Shown here: positions 55,993 through 64,000 of the stretch, one piece after another | Layout: each line of letters begins with the position of its first letter | Numbering within the stretch: position 1 is the stretch's first letter | Origin: Clostridia bacterium | GTDB taxonomy: Bacteria; Bacillota; Clostridia; Oscillospirales; UBA644 | Direction of reading: 5' to 3' | Assembly (NCBI GenBank): GCA_017621705.1 | Contig: JAGASR010000017.1 | Coordinates: 1 to 64,000, forward strand | DNA length: 64,000 bases | Made by a program: the position numbers and the translations under genes | The notes under the pieces: model-generated | What the model saw: the letters and a program-made list of their open reading frames with translations, nothing else | What the model was told of the DNA's origin: nothing | Database searches by the model: none

Positions 55993-56084
55993 TCTGTTCG
56001 AAAATAGTGGATCAGCGTAAAAACCGGCGGAACGCATGATATCAGATCGTGCGGTTAGTAAAAAAATTACGAAAGGATTTTTTT

Positions 56085-57137
56085 ATGAACAGCAGAGAAA
56101 ATTACCTGAGAGCCGCACGTTTTCAGGGTCCCGAATATATTCCCGCAAATATAGCTTTGTCTGCGCCGATGTGGAATATCTATAAAAGAGATCTTGAAAA
56201 AGTGGTTCTCAAACATCCAATTCTTTTCCCTAACTATGTTGAAGGTTCCGTTGATTTCGATTCTCTTCCCGAGATCGATCTGAAAAATCTTCAGGATATG
56301 ATTGTTGTGGATAAATGGGGCTGCACATGGTCGTATCCCATCTGCGGTCTTGACGGCGCGGTTATCGGTCATCCGCTCGAAGATATTGATGATCTTGATA
56401 ATTTCAAGCCCCCTGTGCCCGAAATTCCGACCCTTTCCGAGGAAGAATGGAAAGAGGAGATCAAAAGGGTAGAGGCGGCAAAAAACAGGGGTGAACTCGT
56501 CTGCGCAGGAACGGAACACGGCTTTCTGTTTTTACGTCATACATATCTGCGCGGCTTTGAAAACGCAATGATAGACTATGGCACGGACGAGCCCCGTCTT
56601 CACGAGATCTATGATATGATCCTCAATTACTGGATGCCCGTCGTTGAGTATAACGTAAAGCGCGGCGTTGACCAGTTTTCGTTTGCGGAAGATCTCGGCA
56701 CGCAGGAAGCAACCATTCTGAGCCCCGCAGACTTCAATAAATGGGTAAAACCCGTCTATGCAAAGCTGATGAAACCATGTAAAGATGCAGGTATTCTCGT
56801 CTATCTTCACAGCGACGGCAAAACGCTCGATATCCTTGAAGATCAGATCGAGGCAGGCGTCGATATCGTAAATCCGCAGGATCTTTGTAACGGTATCGAT
56901 AATATCGCGAGAAGAATCAAAGGTAAAGCCTGCATTCAGATTGATATTGACCGTCAGTTTGTCATTCCTTACGGCACGCCGAAGGATATCGACGATCTTA
57001 TCAAAGAAGAAGTCATGAAACTCGGCTCTAAAGCAGGCGGTCTTATGATGATCGCAGGTGTTTATCCCCCGACGCCCATGGAAAACCTCGATGCTCTTTG
57101 TACCGCAGTGGAAAAATACAGAGAATATTGGAAATAA
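56085..57137 (+). CDS. uroporphyrinogen decarboxylase family protein
   Basis: 350 residues from ATG 56085 (GAAAGG upstream); a longer frame is rejected because it runs into the hairpin. The URO-D barrel has FSFAEDLGTQEATILSPADFNKWVKP, YLHSDGKTLDILEDQIEAGVDIVNPQD and GGLMMIAGVYPPTPMEN. It belongs to the URO-D/MtaA-like proteins often found with Gfo/Idh/MocA genes in sugar or small-molecule catabolism, consistent with its place here. It is only distantly related to the UroD-like protein at 44469. Confidence 0.8.
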   Translation: MNSRENYLRAARFQGPEYIPANIALSAPMWNIYKRDLEKVVLKHPILFPNYVEGSVDFDSLPEIDLKNLQDMIVVDKWGCTWSYPICGLDGAVIGHPLEDIDDLDNFKPPVPEIPTLSEEEWKEEIKRVEAAKNRGELVCAGTEHGFLFLRHTYLRGFENAMIDYGTDEPRLHEIYDMILNYWMPVVEYNVKRGVDQFSFAEDLGTQEATILSPADFNKWVKPVYAKLMKPCKDAGILVYLHSDGKTLDILEDQIEAGVDIVNPQDLCNGIDNIARRIKGKACIQIDIDRQFVIPYGTPKDIDDLIKEEVMKLGSKAGGLMMIAGVYPPTPMENLDALCTAVEKYREYWK

Positions 57138-57143
57138 GTTCAC

Positions 57144-57172
57144 TTGACATTCGGCGGAATATGTGGTATTCT
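57144..57172 (+). promoter_or_regulatory. promoter of small membrane protein gene
   Basis: TTGACA (57144-57149) and TATTCT (57167-57172), 17-bp spacer, directly behind the UroD-like stop. Confidence 0.78.
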
Positions 57173-57206
57173 ATTACGTCAATATTTTAAATTACGGAGA
57201 ACATAG

Positions 57207-57671
57207 ATGGCAAGAAGAAAAAATGAGCTCGAAAAACCCGGTCCCGATGCGACTATTCTCGAAATTGAAGAATACGAAAAACGTAAAAATCAGATAACTG
57301 TCAATATTTATGACGGTCCTGCAAGAATGTCTTTTGTCTACGGCTGTCTGACGTTGCTTGCAGCTGTTATCGGCATGGTGTGGAATTTTGCGAAACCTAT
57401 CGTCCGAGGTGATTTTATGCCGGGCTTTGAAGGTTTCTTTTACGGTCTTAACGTCTACCGTATTGTTTCCGGCTATCTTTATGCCGTCATTATCATAATT
57501 TTTGCGATCGTTGCGATAAATCTCTGGCGTAAAAGCAAGGAAGCAAGCCCCAATTCCATGTTAATGCGCAATCTCGGGCTTATTACAGCATCCGTTGCCG
57601 CCGCAATGCAGCCGTTTTCAATGGTTATAGTCACAATTCAGGCGATAAAATATTTTGCCACTTTCAAATAA
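57207..57671 (+). CDS. hypothetical membrane protein, three spans
   Basis: 154 residues. A charged N-terminus (KPGPDATILEIEEYEKRKNQ) precedes three hydrophobic segments (about 44-63, 91-109, 126-150). AC-GGAGA precedes the ATG. I do not recognise a family. Own promoter, no linked partner. Function unknown. Confidence 0.7.
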   Translation: MARRKNELEKPGPDATILEIEEYEKRKNQITVNIYDGPARMSFVYGCLTLLAAVIGMVWNFAKPIVRGDFMPGFEGFFYGLNVYRIVSGYLYAVIIIIFAIVAINLWRKSKEASPNSMLMRNLGLITASVAAAMQPFSMVIVTIQAIKYFATFK

Positions 57672-57896
57672 AAAAGATCAGATTCGAGGAGACGTACTCT
57701 GACGGACGATTTTTTGATTATGTCACATACCGACAAAAAAGAACATAGCCGATCTTTTCAGCGGAACCTGCCGTCACCCGAAAGTGCGAGTAGGTCTACG
57801 GAGAGTCAAATATTGTTATAATAACAATAGGGCGAGTTGATAAACCGTTCAATCGCCATATTAAAATTTGGTGATTCTATAATATAATGCAACTGT
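57672..57896. other. AT-rich spacer with a 19-bp palindrome
   Basis: No gene is supported. TATTGTTAT-A-ATAACAATA at 57811-57829 is a perfect 19-nt palindrome. Imperfectly paired GGCGAGTTG/CAATCGCC follows at 57831-57858. AAAGATC (57674-57680) and GATCTTTT (57752-57759) are far-spaced complements. The flank reads like degraded sequence from a rearrangement. Confidence 0.4.
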
Positions 57897-57926
57897 TTGA
57901 TAATGCAATGTTAAAAATACTATAAT
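57897..57926 (+). promoter_or_regulatory. promoter of HAD phosphatase gene
   Basis: TTGATA (57897-57902) and TATAAT (57921-57926), 18-bp spacer. Confidence 0.7.
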
Positions 57927-57955
57927 ATCTACACTTTATTTTTGGAGAAGTTGCA

Positions 57956-58615
57956 ATGAAAACTTATCTGTTTGACTTTGATGGTACACTTGTCGATTCT
58001 ATGCCATTTTATATTGGTGGAGTTTTGAGCGAGTTAGATAAAAACAATTGCAAATATAGCGAGGATATAATAAAAATAATAACTCCCTTGGGATTGTTCG
58101 GTACAGCTGAATATTTTATTAAAACTTTTGGCTTAAATATAGGCATTGAAGAGCTTGTTGAAACTTTTAAAAACAATATGGCTAATGACTATTTTTACAG
58201 TATACCTGCAAAAAGTAATGTTATAAAGGTTTTAAGGGAATTGAAAGAAAACGGTGCGAGTTTAAACGTATTGACTGCAAGCCCACATGTTACTCTTGAT
58301 GCATGCTTGAAAAGATTGGAACTATTTGACTTGTTTGATAACGTTTGGTCTTGTGAAGACTTTTCAACAACAAAAGCAAATCCTGAAATCTATAAAATGG
58401 TCGCGAAGAAACTTAACGTAAATGTAAAAGACGTGTTGTTTTTAGACGATAACATAAATGCTGACATGACGGCGAAAACTGCAGGTATGAAAGTTTGCGG
58501 CGTTTTTGATGAATCTTCTGCCGATTACGTAGATCAAATGAAATCTGTTTGCGATTTTTATATTTACGACTTTAATGAATTGTTGGAAATAGAATGGGCA
58601 AGTGAAGTTTTTTGA
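57956..58615 (+). CDS. HAD-superfamily phosphatase
   Basis: 219 residues. Motif I DFDGTLVDS, Thr/Ser motif II LTASPHVT, and motif IV FLDDNINADMTAKTAGMK place it in the phosphoglycolate-phosphatase-like branch of HAD hydrolases. Codon use is much more AT-rich than in neighbouring genes, with frequent AAA/AAT/TTA, which suggests recent transfer. GGAGAAG precedes the ATG. The substrate is not evident. Monocistronic between its own promoter and terminator. Confidence 0.88.
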   Translation: MKTYLFDFDGTLVDSMPFYIGGVLSELDKNNCKYSEDIIKIITPLGLFGTAEYFIKTFGLNIGIEELVETFKNNMANDYFYSIPAKSNVIKVLRELKENGASLNVLTASPHVTLDACLKRLELFDLFDNVWSCEDFSTTKANPEIYKMVAKKLNVNVKDVLFLDDNINADMTAKTAGMKVCGVFDESSADYVDQMKSVCDFYIYDFNELLEIEWASEVF

Positions 58616-58690
58616 TAGATAAAAACAATATTTACCCCATTGATTTAATATTATATGCTTGTCAATCACTGTGTTTGTGTCCATAAATGC

Positions 58691-58730
58691 AAAAATACGG
58701 CATATCTTTTTTGAGATATGCCGTATTTTT
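58691..58730. terminator. bidirectional terminator, HAD / glycosidase
   Basis: AAAAATACGGCATATCT (58691-58707) pairs perfectly with AGATATGCCGTATTTTT (58714-58730): a 17-bp stem usable on both strands. Confidence 0.93.
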
Positions 58731-58764
58731 TTAGAGTGATGTTCTAGAAATCTGATCTTTTTGT

Positions 58765-60816
58765 CTATTTAACTGTAAACCATATAAAATCGTTTGCGGG
58801 GATGACGATTTCCGTTTCTATGCAGTAATCTCTTGTGAGGGTGAAGGTTTGCGGATCTTTATCAAAGAGCGCAAGTTTTGCAGTATTATCAAGACCCGTA
58901 AAATAAAGAGGGATTTTAACGGTTCTTCTGATCTCCGTATCGAGCGGATTGAAGAATACCGCAAGCCCTTTTTCTTCAAGATCGGGGTTGACGTGAACGT
59001 ATCCGTCGTAATCTCTGCCGTCAGCTCGTCTGATATGCACCGCAGGGCTTTCGAGGATCGCACGGTGTTTTTTATATGTTTCGACGCTCGATCTGACCAT
59101 TTCTTTCGTCTCTTCGGTGTCGTAAAGACGGAGCCCTCTGTATGATGCCTGAACGCCTGCCATGAGATTGTTGTTGAGCATAAGTCTGTAATGATCTATA
59201 TGTTCGCAAAGCGGTTCGATCGTTGCCGCTTCACCGCCGCCGTGGTATTCAGTAAGAGGAACGAACATCCAGCCCATAGTTGGGAGCTTTTCGTAAGTTC
59301 CGTCATGAATATTCTGCCTTGCAAGAATGACCTGCTGTTCGCGCGGAAGAGACCAGTTTACTTCTTTATAACCCATTGCGCATTTATTGTTGCCCGAAAG
59401 ATAATAATGATCGGGAACGTTCAGATAAATGCCTTTTTCTTTGCACCATGCATAAAGATCGGTTATCGCCATGAGCTGAGTGTACTGTGAATCTTCGTAA
59501 CATTCATGCCCAGGATGATCGGTCGAACGGCAGTAGTCACCGGGATATGAACCGTCATGCTCAAGAACGTCAAAACCTGTCTTATCAAGGAAAGTTCTTA
59601 TATCCTGCATATATTTTATGCCCCATTCGCTTCCGAGGCACGGAGAACTGCCGAATATGATCTTTTCCGCAATAACATTGCTTTCTTCATTTATATATCT
59701 CGATGCAAGCAGCGAATATCCGCCAATCTCAATGCCTTTCGAATGAGCGTAGTCTGCGATCTTTTTGAATTTTGCGATGTTTTCATCCGAGACGTCTTCC
59801 ATATTGATGCCGCTTCCGAAAGAAAGAATTACCATTTCAAAGCCCGTTTCAACGCATTGATCGATGCCGCGCGCAATCGTTTCAAAATCCGTGGAAATTA
59901 TATGGACGTATATCGGGCTTTCCGTAGTCCAGGGCGCGAGCTTTTTATAGAACTCCGAGATCTGAAGCATACGTCTGTTTCTGTCATGTTCGTCAAAGAG
60001 CATGAGATATGCGTAATATGAGCTGAAAGTTTCACCGTCTTTTATTTTTTTATACGGTCCGATCGGCGGCTTTGAAACGAGCATTATGGGGTAGTGAGAC
60101 ATGAAGTCGATCTGCGAAGTATATTCGGGGTCTTCTTCGTAGCGGAAGGTCGGAGTGAGGGTGTTTTCGATGCTTGAAAGTGGGAAGATATTTCGAGCCT
60201 GAGAGGTAACGTTGCTTACTTCGAGATTGCAGGGGTCGTGCTCGGTGAGTGCGAGAATTTCGGCTTCAAATTCGTTGAGCCTTATATCTCTTCCGCTTTT
60301 GTTTACGATCTCAAAGGATTTGCCGAAAGTCGGCATATTATCAAAAAGCTCGTGGTTGACGCAAATTTCAATGCCTTCAAGTTCGGGCAGTTTTGATTTG
60401 AAATAGACTTTCAGACAGATACCGTCCGGCGGATATTTTTCGACAGCTGACTGTCTTTTCTTTTTCCAAACGATATCTCTCGTTATTTTTGTGACTTCGT
60501 AGCGCTCAAAATTAAAACCTTCGCTCGGTCCGAATTTATTATACCACGAAGCTTTCATGAATCCGTGCTCAAACTGACCCGAAACACCGCCGACGGGATA
60601 TTTCACTCCGTCCACAGTAACCGTAATTTCGGGTTTTATCGATCTTAAAAACTGTTCGCCCGAATAGAGGTTTATCATGCTTACACAAGCAAAATCGGGA
60701 TCAATAATAAACCGTCTTTGCGCAAGACCGTTACCGAGAATTATCTCTCCGTCTTTTTTGCAAACGGTCGCAACATAATCTTTGCAGCCTGTCAGATAGT
60801 CGTTTTTGTAAAACAT
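58765..60816 (-). CDS. large TIM-barrel glycosidase-like protein
   Basis: 683 residues from ATG 60816 (GGAGG 10 nt upstream; TTG 60825 is too close to it). Beta-sandwich-like N-terminal half (about 1-300), a TIM-barrel-type middle with GFEMVILSFGSGINMED, GYSLLASRYINEE and VLEHDGSYPGD, and a beta C-terminal domain ending in IVIPANDFIWF. The overall layout resembles clan GH-D alpha-galactosidase-like proteins. No signal peptide, so cytoplasmic. I cannot assign a family with certainty. A terminator separates it from the GH31 gene upstream. Confidence 0.6.
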   Translation of the reverse strand: MFYKNDYLTGCKDYVATVCKKDGEIILGNGLAQRRFIIDPDFACVSMINLYSGEQFLRSIKPEITVTVDGVKYPVGGVSGQFEHGFMKASWYNKFGPSEGFNFERYEVTKITRDIVWKKKRQSAVEKYPPDGICLKVYFKSKLPELEGIEICVNHELFDNMPTFGKSFEIVNKSGRDIRLNEFEAEILALTEHDPCNLEVSNVTSQARNIFPLSSIENTLTPTFRYEEDPEYTSQIDFMSHYPIMLVSKPPIGPYKKIKDGETFSSYYAYLMLFDEHDRNRRMLQISEFYKKLAPWTTESPIYVHIISTDFETIARGIDQCVETGFEMVILSFGSGINMEDVSDENIAKFKKIADYAHSKGIEIGGYSLLASRYINEESNVIAEKIIFGSSPCLGSEWGIKYMQDIRTFLDKTGFDVLEHDGSYPGDYCRSTDHPGHECYEDSQYTQLMAITDLYAWCKEKGIYLNVPDHYYLSGNNKCAMGYKEVNWSLPREQQVILARQNIHDGTYEKLPTMGWMFVPLTEYHGGGEAATIEPLCEHIDHYRLMLNNNLMAGVQASYRGLRLYDTEETKEMVRSSVETYKKHRAILESPAVHIRRADGRDYDGYVHVNPDLEEKGLAVFFNPLDTEIRRTVKIPLYFTGLDNTAKLALFDKDPQTFTLTRDYCIETEIVIPANDFIWFTVK

Positions 60817-60832
60817 AAGATCCAAGCCTCCG

Positions 60833-60872
60833 TATTTTAAAAAAGACCGAACGCATGGGAATACGCTCGGTC
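60833..60872 (-). terminator. terminator after GH31 gene
   Basis: On the minus strand GACCGAGCGTAT pairs with ATGCGTTCGGTC (two G-U pairs), followed by TTTTTTAAAA. Confidence 0.85.
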
Positions 60873-60881
60873 AGTTGTTTT

Positions 60882-62585
60882 TTATATGCGTTTGTAAACG
60901 GGGATACCTTTGGTGCTGACTTCAAACCAGCCCGATTCAACGGGTTCGCCCGTAAAATAGTCGACCCATTTTGAATTGGTTGGAAGATAAACTTTTCTTT
61001 CGTCTCCCGTATTTGCGGGAATGGGCGCAACGAGAAGATCGTTGCAGAAAAGCCACTCATCGTCGATATTATAAGTTTCCGCATCGTCCGTGTAGTCCAT
61101 AACAAGAGCACGAACGGGAGGTTTGCCGGTCGATTTATATTCTTCAAATGCTTTTTTGAGCATCGGAACGAGTTTTTTACGTGTGTTGAAAAGCTCTCGC
61201 ACTTCGTCTTCGCAGTCGAAGCCGACCCACGGAATACCGTCGTAATACCATGCGTTGACAAGACACTGAACGGAGAATACGACAGCCTGAAGTCTTCTTA
61301 AACATTCATCTTTCGTTTTTGCATCTCTGAATTCGGGAGACCATAAAAGTCCGCTGAAAGGCGCTGTTGTGACGCCTCTGATAAAATCTTTATGATCGTA
61401 AAGATCGCTGTAAAGACCGAAAGGATAAGAAGCCGCAAGCGCACCCATCTGACGTACCTGCGAAAGTGTAGGTCCGTTATCAAGTGCCTGCATTATCGTT
61501 TTTGCGTAAAGCATTCCGAAAAGGGAGTGGTACTGCTCGCCGTCAAGTCCCGACGGAAATTCCGCACAGAGCGGAAAACTCCAGGAACCCGTATTGTCGC
61601 TCGAATCGCATTCGTCGAGCTTGAAACCGTCTATTCCGAGCGAAGTTATTTTTTCGCGGTGATAGTCCGCAAAAATTTTCTTTGCTTCTTCGGTCGCAAA
61701 ATCGGGAACAAGACCGCCCCATACGAGATAATCGCCAGAGTAGGGAATAAGGTCGTCATGAATCTCGCTCTTTGTGCTTGTGAATGCGTGTTCCCAAAGA
61801 TTTACATGGAAGTTACGGTCTGTCAAGTATTTGACCATATCTGCAAAATTCGGGAACTTATCGGAAGGTTTATATGTGCAGGGGTAAGCGCCTGTCTGCC
61901 AACCCGGTTCAAGACCGATTATATCGCAGGGAATATTATTTTCTCTGAAATAATCCGCAGTTTTCTTTATTCCGTCTTCGCCCCAGCCTGTAAAGCATCT
62001 GTACATCACTCCGAGACCCCATTCGGGAACATCGCAGCCGCCGCCCGAAAGCATATTATATTGCGAAACTATATCGGTTATCGTTTCGCCTTCGATAACG
62101 TAAACATCAATGCCTTCCGCAACGGGAATGCTGACGGTCATTATGACGTCGCTTTCTTCTCTTTTTGCGTAAAGTTCATCGGTGCTTGTTCCGCCGCCGC
62201 TTTTCGACTCTTTGTTTATGCCGTTATTCTTCATTTTGCCGCAGTAAAATTCCGCATAACGGGCTGTATCGAAAAACATACCGTAACCTTTGTTCGTCAC
62301 AAAGAACGGAACGGGAGCGTGCGATTCGCCGATAGGCATTACGGGGTCGGCATTGACCGCAAGCTTTAATTTCTGATATTTATGTTCAAATCGTTTTAAC
62401 TGAAGACCGAAACCGAAAATTCTGCAGTCATCCTCGATCGGAAATTCGAGGACGCATCCGCTTTTGGTTTTCTTGAATTTAAAATTCGTTTCGGGATACT
62501 TCACTTCTGTTTCAATATAGTTGAATCCGTCGCAATATTTTGACGGGACAAGTTTTTCCGGATTGCCGAATGTGAATTTTTTCAT
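60882..62585 (-). CDS. glycoside hydrolase family 31 protein
   Basis: 567 residues from ATG 62585; GTG 62594 is possible. The N-terminal beta-sandwich is followed by a (beta/alpha)8 barrel with WGLGVMYRCFTGWG, IIGLEPGWQ, and the nucleophile motif IDGFKLDECD (Asp near residue 314). The PFSGLLWSPEF segment and a C-terminal beta domain are typical of GH31 alpha-glucosidases and alpha-xylosidases. It acts in the cytoplasm (no signal peptide). It follows the GH109-like gene by about 23 bp, so the two form an operon. Confidence 0.88.
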   Translation of the reverse strand: MKKFTFGNPEKLVPSKYCDGFNYIETEVKYPETNFKFKKTKSGCVLEFPIEDDCRIFGFGLQLKRFEHKYQKLKLAVNADPVMPIGESHAPVPFFVTNKGYGMFFDTARYAEFYCGKMKNNGINKESKSGGGTSTDELYAKREESDVIMTVSIPVAEGIDVYVIEGETITDIVSQYNMLSGGGCDVPEWGLGVMYRCFTGWGEDGIKKTADYFRENNIPCDIIGLEPGWQTGAYPCTYKPSDKFPNFADMVKYLTDRNFHVNLWEHAFTSTKSEIHDDLIPYSGDYLVWGGLVPDFATEEAKKIFADYHREKITSLGIDGFKLDECDSSDNTGSWSFPLCAEFPSGLDGEQYHSLFGMLYAKTIMQALDNGPTLSQVRQMGALAASYPFGLYSDLYDHKDFIRGVTTAPFSGLLWSPEFRDAKTKDECLRRLQAVVFSVQCLVNAWYYDGIPWVGFDCEDEVRELFNTRKKLVPMLKKAFEEYKSTGKPPVRALVMDYTDDAETYNIDDEWLFCNDLLVAPIPANTGDERKVYLPTNSKWVDYFTGEPVESGWFEVSTKGIPVYKRI

Positions 62586-62608
62586 ACGGTTCACCTGTAA
62601 ATAATTAT

Positions 62609-63826
62609 TTAGTCGAGACAGTAGTCGCCTTCGCCTTTGGGGGTCGTGCCGTCAAGCCAGCTGCCGTTTGTAAAATCGGGGAAGAGCTGAGGCATACCGC
62701 CGAGAGCTACGGACTGTTCGGAAAGTACTGTTACAGCCATCCATGCTGCCCAGTCGTAAGCGTCGATTGCAGGGTGGTTGTTGTTTATGATACTGTCGAT
62801 AAATGCGCTGTTAACGATATAGTCCATACCGCCGTGACCGTATTTTTCAAGACAGATACCGTTGAATTTCTTCCAGATCGGATGATCGTATTTATCCATG
62901 AATTCGGAGAAAGGCTTCCAGACTTCGCCCTCTGCGCCGTTTTCGCTTTCAAGGCAGATGGATCCTTTGTCTTCGAGCCAGATACCGTTCGTTCCCTGAA
63001 CTCTGCCTGCGCGGGAGTAGGGGCGGAAGTTCGAAGTGTCGTGGGTGAGGAGAATGGTCTCGCCGCCCGCGCATTTGATTATGGACGTTACGATATCGCC
63101 CATGGTGAAGTTAACGTTGTTTGCAGGATGATCTTCCGCAAAATTCTTTTTTGCGAAAGCGTTGAGACCGACCTGCTTTGTCGCCATGGAAGTTATGGAA
63201 ACAAATCTGTTGCCTCTGTTGATATTGAGTATTTTGGACATCGGGCCGAGGCCGTGGGTCGGGTAAACGTCGCCGTTGCGGTGTGCATAGTTGTTAAAGC
63301 GGTAATGACGGTTTTCGTTGCCCATCGTTACTTCGCCGCGAAGGCAGTGTTCATAACCGCACTGGCAGTGAACGATTTCACCGAAAAGTCCCATTCTTGC
63401 CATGTTGAGAAGTGCGAGTTCTTCTCTGCCGAAGTTGCAGTTTTCAAGGAACATCGCTTCAACACCGGTCTCTTCATATGCTCTTACGATAGACCAGCAT
63501 TCTTCGATCGAAGATGCACCGTAAACTTCGGATGCGGGACGGATGCCTGCACGCATTGCCGCAACCGCGATACGGGTGTGGGTAGTCCATGAAGTTGCGA
63601 TAATAACACCGTCGAGATCTTCTTTTTCAAACATTTCTTTATAGTCAAGATATCCCGTCGGACGTTTTCCGCATACATTTTCAACATTCTGAGATACACT
63701 GTCTACTCTGTCCTGATAAAGGTCGCAGACCGCAACTACTTCAGCCTTGTCGAGAGCTGCGGTAAGTGTCGCATGGTGGTTACCTCTGCCGCCGAGACCG
63801 ACGACACCTATTCTTACTTTTTCCAT
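62609..63826 (-). CDS. Gfo/Idh/MocA protein, GH109-like glycosidase candidate
   Basis: 405 residues. NAD-binding VGVVGLGGRGNHHA at the N-terminus. YPTHGLGPMSKILNINRGNRF near residues 198-218 matches the block of GH109 alpha-N-acetylgalactosaminidases (which read YPTHGLGP and use a Tyr/His pair and bound NAD+). HGGMDYIVNSAFID follows. The conserved pattern makes a GH109-type glycosidase more likely than a plain dehydrogenase, but it is not proven. It is first in the minus-strand operon. Confidence 0.75.
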   Translation of the reverse strand: MEKVRIGVVGLGGRGNHHATLTAALDKAEVVAVCDLYQDRVDSVSQNVENVCGKRPTGYLDYKEMFEKEDLDGVIIATSWTTHTRIAVAAMRAGIRPASEVYGASSIEECWSIVRAYEETGVEAMFLENCNFGREELALLNMARMGLFGEIVHCQCGYEHCLRGEVTMGNENRHYRFNNYAHRNGDVYPTHGLGPMSKILNINRGNRFVSITSMATKQVGLNAFAKKNFAEDHPANNVNFTMGDIVTSIIKCAGGETILLTHDTSNFRPYSRAGRVQGTNGIWLEDKGSICLESENGAEGEVWKPFSEFMDKYDHPIWKKFNGICLEKYGHGGMDYIVNSAFIDSIINNNHPAIDAYDWAAWMAVTVLSEQSVALGGMPQLFPDFTNGSWLDGTTPKGEGDYCLD

Positions 63827-63885
63827 ATTGATTCCCCTTGTTTATATCGAAAAAATTAATAAAGTTCAATTATTCAGTTTACACT

Positions 63886-63914
63886 AATTTAACATATTTA
63901 ATTTGATTTGTCAA
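63886..63914 (-). promoter_or_regulatory. promoter of GH109-like/GH31 operon
   Basis: Minus-strand TTGACA (63914-63909) and TAAATT (63891-63886), 17-bp spacer. Confidence 0.8.
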
Positions 63915-63941
63915 GCATGGAAAAATATTTATTTATTTTTA

Positions 63942-63970
63942 TTGACAAAGGTTTGTTTGTGTGTTAAAAT
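63942..63970 (+). promoter_or_regulatory. divergent promoter at the right edge
   Basis: TTGACA (63942-63947) and TAAAAT (63965-63970), 17-bp spacer. AGAGGAGA at 63987-63994 is followed by the first two bases of a likely ATG (63999-64000). The gene body is outside the window; probably a regulator or transporter gene of the neighbouring glycoside cluster. Confidence 0.75.
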
Positions 63971-64000
63971 ACAGATATATACTCAAAGAGGAGAAACTAT

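Noticed and set aside
54817..56037. 406-codon minus-strand frame across the second oxidoreductase gene, with a shorter twin in the first
   Set aside because: The twin exists only because the two plus-strand genes are duplicates. No protein-like features or ribosome binding sites.

Overview
The window is about 43% GC by eye and is chromosomal DNA of a spore-forming member of the class Clostridia. This rests on sporulation genes (yunB, spoIVB), an HrcA/CIRCE heat-shock operon, c-di-AMP phosphodiesterase gdpP, and Firmicutes families of unknown function (DUF1846, DUF2232, DUF4298, DUF6062, DUF6873). An uncultured gut Oscillospiraceae or Ruminococcaceae relative is plausible. Species cannot be told from the sequence alone. 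No tRNA, rRNA or CRISPR array was seen.

Layout. 1-141: 3' remnant of an IS3-type element. 305-2760: rpmG-secE-nusG-rplK-rplA operon with a strong promoter, a structured leader and an L1-binding mimic. 3028-11964: DUF6873 protein, yunB, ligA, a cation exporter, then recD2-comF-serine dehydratase. 11996-22264: a housekeeping run (DUF1846, DUF2232, gdpP, rplI, dnaB, tilS, hpt, ftsH) ending in a shared terminator. 22265-24189: P-loop ATPase and spoIVB. 24193-28580: an accessory block placed directly behind spoIVB. It holds a 91-aa orphan ORF and three paralogous XRE-type regulators with helical C-terminal regions, separated by three partial copies of the spoIVB 3' end.

28673-35790: DUF4298 protein, a repeat-rich lipoprotein, trmO, a P-loop ATPase and a dusB-ECF sigma-anti-sigma operon. 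35816-40653: hrcA-grpE-dnaK-dnaJ on the minus strand with a perfect CIRCE. 40799-45650: alpha/beta hydrolase plus ogg (apparently without a standard start codon), an ATP-grasp/DUF6062 pair, a UroD-family gene and the 3' remnant of a second copy. 45847-57671: ABC exporter, tandem secreted esterase-like lipoproteins, an NAT-homologue-thrC-thrB operon, tandem Gfo/Idh/MocA oxidoreductases, a second UroD-family gene and a small membrane protein. 57897-58730: an AT-rich HAD phosphatase gene, probably acquired. 58765-64000: a minus-strand glycoside-degradation cluster (GH109-like, GH31, a large TIM-barrel glycosidase-like protein) with a divergent promoter for a gene starting at the right edge.

The most unusual structure is the serial accretion of regulator genes behind spoIVB. 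Each unit is closed by another version of the last ~25 codons of spoIVB, usually with a terminator, as if the 3' end of this gene were a repeated insertion or recombination target. Two of the three regulators have different perfect 14-bp GCGC-centred palindromes just downstream of their -10 boxes, which look like private autoregulatory operators.
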